Shown in pieces: positions 8,088 to 20,800 of a stretch of DNA of 64,000 nucleotides. Position 1 is the stretch's first letter, and every line of letters begins with the position of its first letter. Position numbers and translations under genes: made by a program. The DNA is from Saccharopolyspora rosea (GTDB taxonomy: Bacteria > Actinomycetota > Actinomycetes > Mycobacteriales > Pseudonocardiaceae): the NCBI RefSeq assembly GCF_025643595.1, contig NZ_CP102826.1, positions 6,262,001 through 6,326,000 of the forward strand, read 5' to 3'. Under the pieces are notes generated by a model. That model was not told where the DNA came from, did no database searches, and saw only the letters and a program-made list of their open reading frames with translations.

Positions 8088-8744
8088 TCATTCCACTGTG
8101 GATTCGTCCACTGTGGTCAGCACTGCGTCGCGGAACGCGCCGGCCACCAGCCGCGTCGCGGTCCGGGAACCGGGGTTGAGCAGCACGTCGACGCCCTCCG
8201 CCGGCAGCGTCCCGGCCAGCTCCGCGGCGGTGACCACCTCCCACGCGTCGGCGTGCACGGCCGCCCGCCGCGCGGGTGCGGTGGTCGCGAGCACGCACGG
8301 CACGTCGTCCGGGGACGGTGCCAGCACCGGGTTGCCGTCGACGTCCACGGCCACGCCCAGCTCGGCCTCGCGCAGCGCGCCCGCGAGCGCGGCGACGTCC
8401 GCGCGGTCGTCGGCGAGCAGCCGCAGCACGGCGTCCACCGGGTCGGTCGGCGAGTCCGGTCCGGACGGCGCGTAGTCCGGGTTCGGGACGAACGCGCCGG
8501 TCGTGCCGTCGGCCGCGACCGGCCACCCGCCGACGACGGCCTCCAGCGGCGGCGCGCCGCGCTCCTCCGCCGGCCAGGCCGGGTCGGGGAGGAAGACCCA
8601 CCGGTCGCCGTGCGATCCGGATCCGCCGCGGTCCGCGGCCGGTTCGCCGTGGTCCGCGGCCGGGACGTCCGCCGACGGCTCGTCCTCCGGGACCGCCTCG
8701 GCACCACCCGCGGTGAGCGCCGCGACCCAGTCCTCTTCCCGCAT
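8088..8744 (-). CDS. SseB-like protein next to the giant toxin-like gene
   Basis: A 218-residue protein. The ATG at 8744 was chosen for its GGAGG ribosome binding site. The N-terminal 95 residues are acidic and Pro/Gly-rich. The C-terminal half (about 100-218) has the alternating pattern of the SseB N-terminal domain family: VAVDVDGNPVLAPSPDDVPC, then helices ending in DVLLNPGSRTATRLV, where NPGS is the hallmark turn. In actinobacteria, SseB-domain proteins often sit near type VII loci. The gene starts 92 bases after the stop of the 8315-residue protein, the place where polymorphic-toxin loci usually keep an immunity or chaperone gene. That role is inference. Confidence 0.65.
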   Translation of the reverse strand: MREEDWVAALTAGGAEAVPEDEPSADVPAADHGEPAADRGGSGSHGDRWVFLPDPAWPAEERGAPPLEAVVGGWPVAADGTTGAFVPNPDYAPSGPDSPTDPVDAVLRLLADDRADVAALAGALREAELGVAVDVDGNPVLAPSPDDVPCVLATTAPARRAAVHADAWEVVTAAELAGTLPAEGVDVLLNPGSRTATRLVAGAFRDAVLTTVDESTVE

Positions 8745-8835
8745 CGCCTGCCTCCGGTTCGTCAGTGCCCGTCGTTGAACTCGATTTCCGGAGCGGTCTC
8801 GCAACCGGCGCCGCCATCCGGAACGACGACAGCTG

Positions 8836-11800
8836 TCAGCTTTCCGGTTCCTGGTCCGGCCGGTGCGGGCCCCGCTGCCGCACCCACTCGGCGAGGCGGT
8901 CCGGCAGCGGCCGCGCGGACGCCGCCTGGTTCCGGTCCTCGCGGGGGCTCGGCGCGTTCTCCGGCACGTCGGGCAGGTGGGCGTAGGAGACCTCGGCGTC
9001 CCACTTCTCGGCCCAGCGGGCCATCGACGGCAGGTCCAGGTGGTCGTAGCCGGTCTGCATGGGGTTGCCGAGCGCGAACACCTTCCTGCCGTGCTGCCGG
9101 ACGGCGCGGACGTACAGCTGGTGCCCGAGCAGCGGCGCCGAGCTTCCGGTGCTGATCAGGGCTCCGCCGGACCGGTGGACCTGCTGCCAGAACGCCTCGC
9201 GGCCGGCGGCGCCGCGCAGCCGGGGGGCCAGTGGCGCGGCGGGCAGCGCGACGGGTGCCGCGAGGTGTTCGCTCACCAGCCGCGCGTAGCCGGACGGGAT
9301 TCCCCGCGCGCGCCGGGAGAACCGGTCGACGGCCAGCGGGAGCGCCAGCAGGCCGCTGGCCACGAACGAGCCGCCGACCCGCTTGCGGGTCAGCACCGGC
9401 GGATCGTCGGCCAGGTCGGCGACCGCGGCGAGCTTCTGCATCGTCCGGCCCCAGCGACCGGTGAGGGCGGTCAGCTCCTGGCGCGCCTGCTCCGGCCGCA
9501 ACCGCCCGGCGCGCGCCGACCGGACCAGGTCCTGACCCTCGGCGCGGATCCGGTCGAACTCCTCCCTTGCCTGCGCCACCCGGGCGTCGACGAGTTCGCG
9601 GACGGTCCGCCGTCCGCCGATCCGCCGGTCGAGCCGGTCCCCGTCCCGCACCGCGGCCTGGACCCGGTCGGCGACCGCCCGGCCCACGACGAGCAGCCCG
9701 GCGATGGTGGGCACCTTGGTGAGCACGTCCTGGTTCACCGAGGCCGCCACGCAGGTGTTGAGGAACCGCTGCTCCTCGTGCCCGCTCGCGGCGTACATCG
9801 CCTCGCCCAGCAGCGGACTGCTCAGCAGGTCCTGGAAGAACGGGTCCCCGGTCAGCTCGCCGCGGGTCCCGCGCGCCACGTTGAGCAGCGACAACCGGGC
9901 CATGCGCTCGGTCGCGGGAGCGCTGGCCCGGTAGTCGAGGTCGGCCAGCGCGCCGCCCTCGAACGGGTCCGCGCCGCGCGCGAGGCCGCCCGCGATGTCG
10001 CGCAGCACCGCCGCGAGCCGGTCGGCGGACAGGACCTCGAACGTCTGCCGCCGGTAGGCGTGCGTGAAGCCCAGCGGCGTCCGGTGGTCCCACGTGCTGC
10101 GCAGCACCCCGTGCCGGGTTTCCCGCACCGGGACCACCGAGGCCGCCAGCACCGCGTCGTTGACGAAGGCGACCAGCTTGCGCCGCCGCAGCGGTGGCAG
10201 CGCTTCCAGTTCGTTGTGGACTCGGGTCAGCGCCTCGCGCACCCGCGCGGAGCCCAGCACGTCCGCGCTGTGGTCCTCGATCCGCCCGCCGGCGGCGAGC
10301 CGCCCGATCTCGTGCAAGCGCGAGCGCAGCGCTGCCGGGGGCAGCGCGAGCCCGGGGGTCGAGGACAGCAGCGCCTGGTAGCCGCGCGCCACGTCGTCGA
10401 ACGCGGGCCTGGGCAGCCGGGAGCCGAAGCGCCGCCAGTGGTGCTGCGCGTCCAGGACCACGGCGGAGGCCCCGTTCGGGTCCGGCCGCATCCACACCTT
10501 GCCGGTCGGGGCGTACACCGGCCGGGCGCCGACGAACGTGTCGCGCAACGCGCGGTGGAACTCGTGGCCGGCGCCGCCCGTGCCGGGCCGCCTGCCGACG
10601 TGGCAGGAGATCAGGGTGATCGCCTCCGGCTGGTGTTCGTCGAACGCCCGCCGGAACACCCGCGAGCGGGCGAGCACGTCGGCGAAGACGCGCCCGTCGA
10701 CGCGGACCCGTTCCCCGGCGGGCAGTTCGACGAGGAAGGAGCGGTCGTTGCCGTGCGTGTTGACGGCCAGCGGTGCCCGGGTCTGCCCGGCCGCCGCCCA
10801 CTGCGCCGGCCTGGAGCGGGACGCGCGGGGATCTCCCGGCTGCTCGGCCACGTGCTCCAGGTCCTGCCGGTAGGCGGTCGCGGCGTACCGGTCGCTGCTC
10901 TCGACGTCCCTCGGACGGGTCGCCAGCGACACCCCGAGGACCACGCCGTCCTCGCGCACCAGCGGCCGGATCTGCGCCTGGTCCGCCCGGAAGTACACCC
11001 GCCTGCGGCGGAGGTGGCCGGGCAGGTAGTCCCCGGACGGCCGCCGGAAGAACTCGCGCCAGCCCGCGACGACGACGTTGCGGCGGTCCTGGGACGCGGG
11101 CGGCGCGTCCTCGTCCGCCGTGGACCACAGCCGCGCGGGGCGGCTGAACTCGCCGAGGTGGTGCCGCTCCGGTCCCGGCAGGTGGCGCAGCAACCGCCGC
11201 GCCTGCTCCGGCAGGTCGACCCGCTCCTCGACCACCTCGCGGCCGCGCAGCACGCGCCTGCCGTCGGTGACGTGCGTGACCAACCGGCGCTGCGGGAGGC
11301 CGGACAGGTACCTGAGGACGACGGTCCAGATCAGCGCCGGGTTCTCGTGCCGGCGCACCATCTCCGCGACCGCGATCAGGCGCAGTTCGCCGCCGCGGTT
11401 GACCAGGTGGGCGACCAGGGTCTGCACCGCGCCGCAGGTCAACGCGAGGGTGCCCTCGACGTCGTCGGTGCGGACCACGGGTCGGCGCCCGGCAGCCGGC
11501 CAGGCGTGCGTCGTCGGTCGTGGCGAGCCGGCCCCCGCCGCGCGGTCGCGGTGCTCGGCGGCGAGGCGGTCGAAGAAGGAGTCGGCGTACGGGTGGTGGC
11601 GGGCCAGCGAGAGGGCGGTGCCGAGACCGGCGCTCTGCGGGACCGCGGCGGAGGCGAAGTACGCGGTCACCTCGTCCCAGGAGAGCCGACCGTCCTCATC
11701 GGACATACCGCCGATCCGCCGCAGCACCGCCATGCGCAGCAGGTCGGCGGCGCGACTGCGCTCGCTGCCGCGCGCCAGCTCGGCCAGGAACACCTCCTGG

Positions 11801-14800
11801 TGCGGCATCGCGTGGTCGGCGTGGAACAGCTCGTGCACGTTGACCAGCGCGACGTCGTTGTCCCGCGCCCAGCGCAGCATCCGCGCGACGTCGGAGGTGC
11901 CGTTCGCCTCGGCCCGGGCGCGTTCGACGTGCTCCCGGGGGACGTCGGTGAGCAGCACCGGCCGCACGCCCGGCAGGTTCCGCCGGGTCCTCGCGACGGA
12001 CCCGCCCAGCGCGTGCGCGTCGGCGGGGCCGAGCGGACCGCCGAGCCGGATGAGGAACTGCACCTTCGGCAGCTCCCACCGCCCCGGCAGCGGCACGCCC
12101 CCGGCCTGGTTCCGCTCCGCGGCGGTGATCTCGCGGGTGAGCACCTGGTCGGCGTGGTCGGTGAGCCGCTGCGGGGCCAGGTCGTCGCGGTCCGGGCGGG
12201 GGCGCCGCAGGTCGAGCTTGCCCAGCAGGTCGACCCACTGGCCCGCGGTGAGCCGCGAGTGGTCGTGCCCGGCCAGGAAGTCCGGGGCCGGGCGGGGCCG
12301 GTGGAGGCCGAACAGGTCGGGTTCGCGGAGCACGCCGGTGGGCCGCGGGTCGGGCAGTGCGGCGTCGGCGAGCGCGGCGACGAGCACGTCCGCCTGCTCG
12401 TCGAGGTCCCGCTCGCCCGTCGAGGTGGACGGCTGGTCCGCGGTGGCGTCCGGGACGAGCGCGTCCAGCCACGGGTCGGATCCGGTGCTGTCGTCCTCCG
12501 GCGGGGCGGCCTGGACGGCGGGTTCGTCGGCCTCGGGCGGCTCCGGGGTCGCGGTGGCGCTCTCCTCGGCGCGGCCGTCGTCCGGTGCCTCCTGGACCCG
12601 CACCACGGGCCATCCCGCGGTGTCCCGGCGCCGGTCGAGCACGACGAAGCGGGTGCCCCGCGGGACCGCCACCTCGGACCGCCCGCCGGGCGCGGTGACC
12701 AGGTGCGCGTGGCGGAAACCGCCTGGTGGGGGCATGACCACCACCCGGAAGCCGCCCTGCTCGCCGGTGTGCCACGGCGCGGGCGTCTCGAACGACTCCC
12801 CGGCCGGGAGCCGCGCCACCTGGACTTCGAAGGGGCCACCGTCGTAGCGGGGGGACCGGCGGATGCCCGCGTCCAGCGCAGCGAGCACGACCCGCGACCG
12901 GATGTCGCGGCCCCGCAGGCCCACGCGCAGCGCCGGGCCGTGCACCCAGGCCCGCGCCACCAGCTCCTCGTCCCCTCCCGCGTCGGGGAGCAGGACGCGC
13001 AGCAGCTGCCGGTCCACCGCGGTCAGCTCGTGCACCTCGGTGGACTGGGTCCGCGCCGCGAACCAGCCCGGCAGTTCGGCGGCGATCGCGGCCACGTCGT
13101 GCGGCAAGCCACCCGCCGCCTCGGCGAACTCCAGCAGCGCGCGCATCCGCTCGTCGCGCTCCGCGATGCCGAGGAGGCGACCGGCGCCGAGCACGTCGGC
13201 GATGTCGTAGCCGCCGCGCGGGTCCAGCGCGCGGAGGCGGTCCGCGGAGATCCCGAGCCGGTCGGCGGTGTCGGCGGTCCACTCGTCGAGGCCCTGGTCG
13301 TCGAGCTCCCGCAGCTGGGCCTCGGTGCTCCGAGCCTGCGCGGTGGGGGCCAGCTGGGCGGCCCCGGCGTGGGCGACGAGGGCGCGCCGCGCCGCGGGGC
13401 CGAGTCCGCGCTCGTCGGCGTAGCGGACCAGCAGTCCGGCCCGGAACCCCGGGTCGCGTTCGAGTCGGTGCAGCCGCGCCGGGTTGGTGCCCAGCTGGTC
13501 GGCCCGCCACGCGCGCACCGCGCCGCGCAACGCGTCCGGATCGGCGAGAGCACCCGGCGTCCACCGCGGCCGCGCGAAGGCGTGGAACCGGGCCAGCTCG
13601 TCCAGCCGGACCCCGGAGTCGGCCAGCGCGAACCACGTCTCGGCGATGAAGACGGCGTTGGCGCCACCGATGCGGCGGAACTCGGCGAAGTCCGCCAGTT
13701 CGCCGTGCCACTCCAGGACCCGGAGCTGCTGGTGCCACACCTCGTCGGAGGTCTCCGCGCCGCGCTGCGCGTCCGGGGCGGAGAACCACTGCAGGACCCG
13801 ATCCGCCGTCGGGACGAAGCCGTGCGCATCGGGCGAGCCGGTCAGCAGCACGAAGTCGCGCAGTTCCGGTCCGAGCCGCAGCAGGTCGGTGGTGTTGGGC
13901 AACCCCAGGAAGATGTCCAGCACCGGCAGCAGCGGAGCCTGCTCCGGCGCCACGCCCAACCGCTCCGCCACCGTCCGCAGTTCGCCGGGCACGCCGCCGC
14001 GCTGGGTCGTCCACTCGGCCAGCAGCGGGAGCACGTCCAGCGCGCGGAACTCGAAGGCCAGCTGCACCAGCTCGGGCAGCCTGCCGTTCCCGACGTCGTC
14101 CACGCCGCGGATGCGCAGCATCTCGGCGCGCAGCGCCCGCAGCGCGGCGCGGTGGGCCTCCGGCCCGTCCAGCGCGGTGGCACCGGCCCACGGAGTCCAG
14201 TCCAGGCCGAACGGCAGCACCGGGCGGTCCAGGGAGCGGATCCCGGCGAGCAGGTCGTGGTCGGTCTCGGTGCCCAGGCTGTGCAGCACCGAGAACGGTT
14301 CGGTGACCACCTCGTTCGCGATCAGGTTGGCGAGCAGGTCGAACAGGCGCTGCCGCGCGGGCGCGTCGGAGAAACCGGCCAGCGCGGCGACGTCGCGCAG
14401 GTCGTCGACCACCCGCATCGGGTCCTCGGCGTCGCGCAGCACGTCCAGGAACGGCAGGCGCAGCTGCTCGGGCGTGGCCAACCCGAGCTCCCGCACCGCG
14501 AGTTCCACCGCCTGCCGGGTGGCCGCCGACTCGCCCTCGAACGTGGCGGCCGGTGCGTCGAACGGCCGCGGGTAGTCGGGTGGCGGTCCCTGCGGTTCCG
14601 CGGGGGCGTCCCGGTCCGGGTAGCCGGGCGGGGACGGCATCCGCTGCGCCAGGACCCGCTCGGACCGGCGGGCCGATCCCCGGTAGTGCGGGGGCACGTC
14701 CGCCCGGTACGCCCGCCCGCGGACTCCCTGCGGGTGCCCGTCGTGCCGGGTGAAGTAGACGAGGAAGTCCGCTGGGGCCACGAGTCCTTCGCGGCGGAGG

Positions 14801-17800
14801 AATTCCCGCGCCCGGTCCAGGAACTTGCGCGGCGGGAAGCTGCCGAGGTCGCCCTCGAACAGCGCCGCCGCGCTCAGCGGCTCCACGCCCAGTTCGGCCG
14901 ACAGCTCCAGCAACCGAGCCGGTCCTCCGGGGCCGAGTTCGTAGAAGGCGGCGGCTGCCGGGATCTCGTCCGGAACCCGGCGCAGCGCGCCGGTCAACCG
15001 CAGGACGTGACCGAGGTCGAGGCCGTGTTCGCCGACCAGCCGCCGGATCCGCGCCACGTCCCGCTCCGCGTCGAACCAGTCCTGTTCGGACAGTTCGGCG
15101 TCGCCGTGCTCGGACCACCAGCCGCGTGCCTCGGCGCTGCCGCCTTCCGCGCGCAGTCCCTCCCACCAGGCGCGCAGCTGGACTGCTGAGACGTCGGCGG
15201 GCCGCCGCCCCAGGTGCGCCCGCAGGGCCGCCAGTTCGCCGGGGCCCGCCACCGGCAGCGCGTCGAGCACCCGGTGAAGCGCCCCGGCCTGCCTGCTGTC
15301 GAACCCCGCGACGCGCAGCCAGCGGCGGAGGTTCTCCCGCACGAAGTTCGCGAGCTCGTCGCGGCCGACGCCGCGCAGGTCCATGCGCAGCGCCGCGGAC
15401 ACGCCCTGCTCGCCGTGCTGGTCGTGGAGTTCCCGGTGGACGCGGCGGATGTCCTCCGGGCTGGTCCCCCAGCGCTGGGCGGTGCGCCACACCTCGGCCA
15501 CCGGCACGCCCGCGTCCCGGGACAGCTCCAGGGACCGCAGCGCCACGTCGGCAGGCAGCAGGCCAGGGACGACCGGCCACCGGTCGGCCAGGTGGAGCAC
15601 CTCGTCGGCGTGCCCGAGCCCCGCGCTCTCCCACTGCTCGCGGTGTTCGGCGAGCTGGGCGTAGCGGTCGAGCACGTCCGGCACGGGCACCCGCCAGCGG
15701 TCGGCCCAGTGCAACGCGCGGTCCGGCGGGGCGCCCGCCTGGTCCGCGGCGTGCAGGAAGCGGGCCAGGTCCGCGGTCGTGCCGAACCGCGTTCGGTGCT
15801 CGCCTTCCCGCAGCCGCGTGATCGCGTCCAGGTCGACGCCGTTGCGCAGCGCGTACTCCAAGGTGTCGACCACGTCCCAGAGCGGGGTGTCCCACTGCTG
15901 CGCCAGGCGGTGCACCTCGGGGGTCAGCAGTCCGTCCCGCAACAGGTCGCGCACGCTCGCCACGTGGTCGGGCGAGGACGTCCGGTGCGCGGCAAGCCAC
16001 TGCGCCGAGGACACCAGTTCCCGGGTGCCGCGCTCGCCCGGCGCCAGCCCGAGCCGCCAGCTCGCCACCAGCGGCGCGAGCCGGTGCCGGTTCGGGCGGC
16101 GCAGCACGCCCAGCACGTCGCCCGGCATCCGGCCGCGCAGCGCGCTGTGCGCGAGGTGGCCGAAGCGGTGGCCGGCCCGCGCGCCGGCCACGGTCAGCCC
16201 GTGCGCGCGCAGGTAGGCGACGAAATCCGCCAGGTGCTCGGGGCCCAGGTCGCGAACCTGCCCGGCGAACGCCTCCAGATCACCGGGGCGCATCCCGTGC
16301 TCGGCGAGGGTCCGGCCGATGCCGCGGACGATGTCCGCGGTGGACCCCCGCTGCGGGGACATCGCCGGTGCCAGGTCGTCGAGCACCTCCGGGCGCACCC
16401 GCAGGGCGGCGGCGACCGCGTCGCGCTGGGCGGTGTCGGCGAACAGGGCCGCGCCGGTCGGCCGGTCGTCGGGCGACGGGGCCGCGGCGGCGGGCGGGGG
16501 CTCGTCGGACGTCCGGTCGTCGGGCAGCAGATCCGCGCTGGACAACCCGTCGGAGCCCGTCTCCTGCGCGGCGGCGTTCCACACCTCCAGCGCCGCGTCG
16601 AAGTGCGGCGGCTCGGCCAGGTTCGCCGACGCTCCGGCGCGCTCGGCGAACGCGCGCCACTGCCCGGCGTCGACCCCGTGGTGCTGGAGCAGTTCGGCGA
16701 ACCGGACCGCGTCGGCGGCGGGGACGCCGGCGATCGTCCGGAAGTCCGCCAGCACGTGCTCGATCGGCTGCTCCCGCAGTTCCGCCAGCAGCGGGGCGGG
16801 CAACTGCTCGGGCCGGGCGGCGAGCCGGATGGCGGCCTCGTAGATGCGCGTGACGAGCTCCGCGACCCCCCTGCCCTGCGCGCCTTCCGGCTGCGCCTCC
16901 TGCGCCAGCCGGATGACTCCCTCGACCACCAACACGCGTCCGATGTGGACGAACCAGTCGAGGTAGCGGCGGCCTTCGTCCGAGCCGGGCCAGATGTTCA
17001 GAACCCACAGCTCGCTCAGCGCGTCCTCGATCCTGAACTCCTGCTGCCGCAGCGCGGTCAGCAGCTCGGGGTCCAGGCCGAACAGCTCCGCCAGCTCCCG
17101 CTCGCCCTCCGGGGTGCGCGCCCGCTCACCCAGCGGGACCGCCCGGTGGGCGAGGGATTCGCCCCGCTGCGGTGGCCAGTCGTCCGGGTTGCCGAGCTGT
17201 TGCGCGCCCGCTCGGACCGCCCGCCGGTCCAGCACCAGCCAGCTCGGGTGCTCGGCCGCGTGGACGGCGGTGCGCAGCACGACGTCCTCCGGGAGACCGA
17301 GTTCGCGCGCCACGACGGGCACGTCGCGCGCCACCTCGTGCAGGTCGAATCCGGCGTCGAACATCTCCTGGCGGTCCCGCGGGGACAGCCCCGCACCGTG
17401 CTCGGCGACCAACAGCGCGCGGCCGGGCAGCTCCGACAGCGCGGCCGCCTGTTCCGGGAACAGCCCCAGCCGCCAGGCGACCGCCGTCTCGTGGGTGATC
17501 TCGTCCGGGCCCAGTCCCGCCCGGCGCACGTACTCGGCGAACTCGGCCACGTGCCGCCGCTGCGGTGACGGCAGCTCGTCGAGCAGCCAACCGACCGCGC
17601 GCCGGGGCAGCCGGAAGCCGTCCACCAGAGCGCGCAGGTCGTCGAACACCCGGGCCGGGTCCGCTGCGGACATGTCGGTCAACCGGCCGAGCCGCTCCGG
17701 GCGCACCCCGAACTCCGCCAACCGAACGTGCAGCGCGTCCGAGAAGCCCGGCGCGGGGACCAGCCCGAGGAACCAGGACACCTGGTCGTCGCCCAGCCCG

Positions 17801-20800
17801 AACCGGCCGCGCCACTCCTGGACCGCCGGGCGCACCCCGTCCAGGAACTCCCGGCCGCTGCCGGGCAGCAGCGCGTGCAGCCGCCCGAGCACCGCCGGGT
17901 GCACGCCGAGCCCCGCCAGCCGCTCGTCCACCGCCTCGAAGACGTCGGAGCGGTCGCCGCGCAGTTCGACGAACCAGCCCAGTTCGTCGGCCGCCAGGCC
18001 GTAGGCGGCCAGCCGGTCGTCGAGCACCGCGCGCAGGGCGGCGGCCTCGTGCTGGCCGCGCCGCACCCGGTCGGCCACCGCCTCGGCGACGGCGGGATCC
18101 GCGGCCAGCAGGTCGAGGTCCGCCGGTTGGACGTCCAGGCCCGCCGCCACCTCGGCGACCGCCGACGCGCCGTCCTCCTCCGGTGGGGCGGCCTGGACGG
18201 CGGGTTCGTCGTCGTCGCGCTGCCGGGTGAGCGCCGCGTCGGGCGGCAGTCCGGTGGCGTCGCTGAGCGCCAGGGCTTCGGCCAGCCGGGTGCGCGGGAG
18301 CCGGTCGATGCCGTACCGCCTCGCGGCGGCGAGGACCCGCGCGTCGACGATGCCGTTGTGCCGCGCGAGGTCCCACGCCACGACGACGTCCTGGGGGTGC
18401 AGCGCCCAGCGCTGCGCGGCGTTCCACGCGGCGCGCGGCAGGTCCTCCGGCACCGTCCGGGCGAACTCGGTGATCTCGTCGGCGCGCAGTCCGAGCCGGG
18501 TGGCGGTGCGCGACATCCGCACCAGGTGCTCGGTGCCGTGCGAGCCCGGCGGCAGCCCGAGCCGCCAGCTGGCGACCAGCGGTTCCAGCCGGTGGCGGCG
18601 CGGGCGGACGAGGACGTGCCCCGGGCGCGCCGGCAACCGCAGCCGTCGCAGGCCCTGCACCAGATGTCCGGCTCGGCCGGAGCGCGCACCGGCGACGGTC
18701 AGCCCGTGCCGGGCGAGGTAGGCGGTGAAGTCGCGCAGCACGGCGGCGTCGACCCGGTCGACGTGGTGCTGGAAGGCCGCGAGGTCGCCGGGGCGCATCG
18801 AGTGCTCCGCCAGCACCGCGCGGATCTCCCGCTCCCGGTGGTCGAGCTCCGCCGCGGTCGCGGGCTCGCCGAGCAGGTCGACGACCTCCGGCGCCACGTC
18901 GAGCCGCCGGGCGAGTTCTTCGCGGGCGTCCGGCGCGGAGTCGGCGGTGCTCAACGATGCTCCGTCGACCTCGGCCGGCTCAGCCAGCCCGAACGGATCC
19001 CGATCCACCGGCGGATTCGCCCCGCGGCCGGTGCCGACCGGTGCCCCGCCGACCTGCACCGGCTCCCCCAACCCGAACGGGTCCCGGTCGCCGCCGTCCG
19101 GGGGTGCTTCGGGCAGCTGGTCGAGCCAGGGCGCCGCCGACGGGTCCCGCCAGGCCGCGACCCACGGCTCCAGTGCGTGGTCGTCGGGGTGCTGCCAGGA
19201 GTGCCTCGGCAGGTGCCGGGACAGCCCGGCCTCGTCCACGTCGTCCAGGAAGCGGGCGAGTTCCGGCGGGGACAGCGCCAGCTGCTCCCGCAGCTGCTCG
19301 GGCGAGTCGACGGGTTCCCCGTCCTCGGGGATGACCTCGACGTTCGCGAGCACGTCCGCCAGTTCGGCCGAGCCCGCCGAGTCGACCCAGCGCGCGAAGC
19401 GCGCCGCGTGGTGCAGCCGCATCGACGCGGCCTGCTGCGGGGTCAGCCCGTACCGCCGCAGGAAGTCGCGGAACCCGGCGAGCTGCTCCGGCTCCACCGG
19501 CACGCCGTGGCGGGCGAACGCGGGCAGGTCCCGCGGCTGCATCCCGAACCGGTGCAGGGTCGCGGTGATGCGCTCCACCAGCTGGTCGACCAGGGTCGCG
19601 TCCGCGTGCTCGTCGATCCGCCCGTAGGCCGGGCAGGTGACCGTGTCCAGCGCGTGCGGTTCGATGCCGAACCGCATCGCCACCGCGAGCCGCACCGCCG
19701 GAACCGCCTGGAACGGAAAGCGCTCGCCGGCGAAGGCGGCGAGGACCCGCCGCTGCACGAGGTCCGCGACCGGCCGCTCCTGCAGGAGTTCGTCGACCCG
19801 CGGAGGGACCACCGCGCGGCCCCGGGCCAGCACGACGCCCAGGCGCCGGGCGGCCTCCTGCTGCTGCCGCGGATCCGCCCAGCGGCCGAGCCGTTCGACC
19901 AGGGCGGAGAACGCGTCGGCGCCCGGATTCCCGGCCCGGAACCGCTGCACGAATCCGCGCCACGTGCGGGCGGGCAGCCCGCTGCGGGCCAGCAGTCCGA
20001 CCAGCCGCGCGACGTCGGCCCGCCGGATCCGCTCGCCGCCGTGCCCGAACGGCCCGGCGAACCGCTGGATGCTGCGGGCGAAGTCCTCGACGAACTCCCC
20101 GTAGGTGCGGTCGGCCTGCTCGCCCAGCGCCGCCAGGACCTGCTCCGGCCGGAGGTCGTGCCGGACGACGTCCCGCAGCACGTGTTCGGTGGTCCCGCCG
20201 ATCCGCTCCAGGTCCCGGATCCCCTCGTGCCGCAACCAGGGCAGCAGTCGCGGTCCGACCAGGTGCGGCGGGACGTCGAGGTCCCGCGCGACGTCGATCG
20301 CCACCTCCGGCCGGAACCACGGTTCCAGCTGCTCCGCCTCGCCCCGCGCCAGCCCGAACAGGTGCTCCAGGTCGACGCGCCCGCGGGGCGTCCGGGCCCG
20401 CTGCCCGAACGGCACGCCCCGCGCCAGCACGCGTGCGGCGACGTCCGCGGGCAGGGCGTCCAACCATCCCCGGACCTCGGACTCCAGCCCGGCGAACGCC
20501 TCGTCCGGGCCCGTCCGGTCGCCGACCGAGTCCAGGAACAGCGCCACCACGCTGGGCTGGAGTCCGGTGTGGACGGACAGTTGCAGCAGCACGTCCTCGG
20601 CGAGGTCGAACCGCTCGGCCACCGCCGGGAGGTCCTGCGCCAGCACGTCGAGGTCCAGGTCGGTCGGATCCCACCCGCGGGCCGGTGCAACGTCGCGGAC
20701 CTGCACCAGCGGGCGCAGCTCGGCGAAGTCCAGCCCGGTCCGCTCGGCCAGCCCGACCACCTCGGCCAGCCTGCCCGGCTGCCAGCCGCCGAGCTCGCGC

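Noticed and set aside
8863..15189. Very long rightward open frames opposite the giant gene (also 15214-17568, 17728-25578 and 29233-33858)
   Set aside because: They are antisense frames kept open by GC-rich third positions of the giant gene. The leftward frame alone gives recognisable motifs, a ribosome binding site and regular helical repeats.
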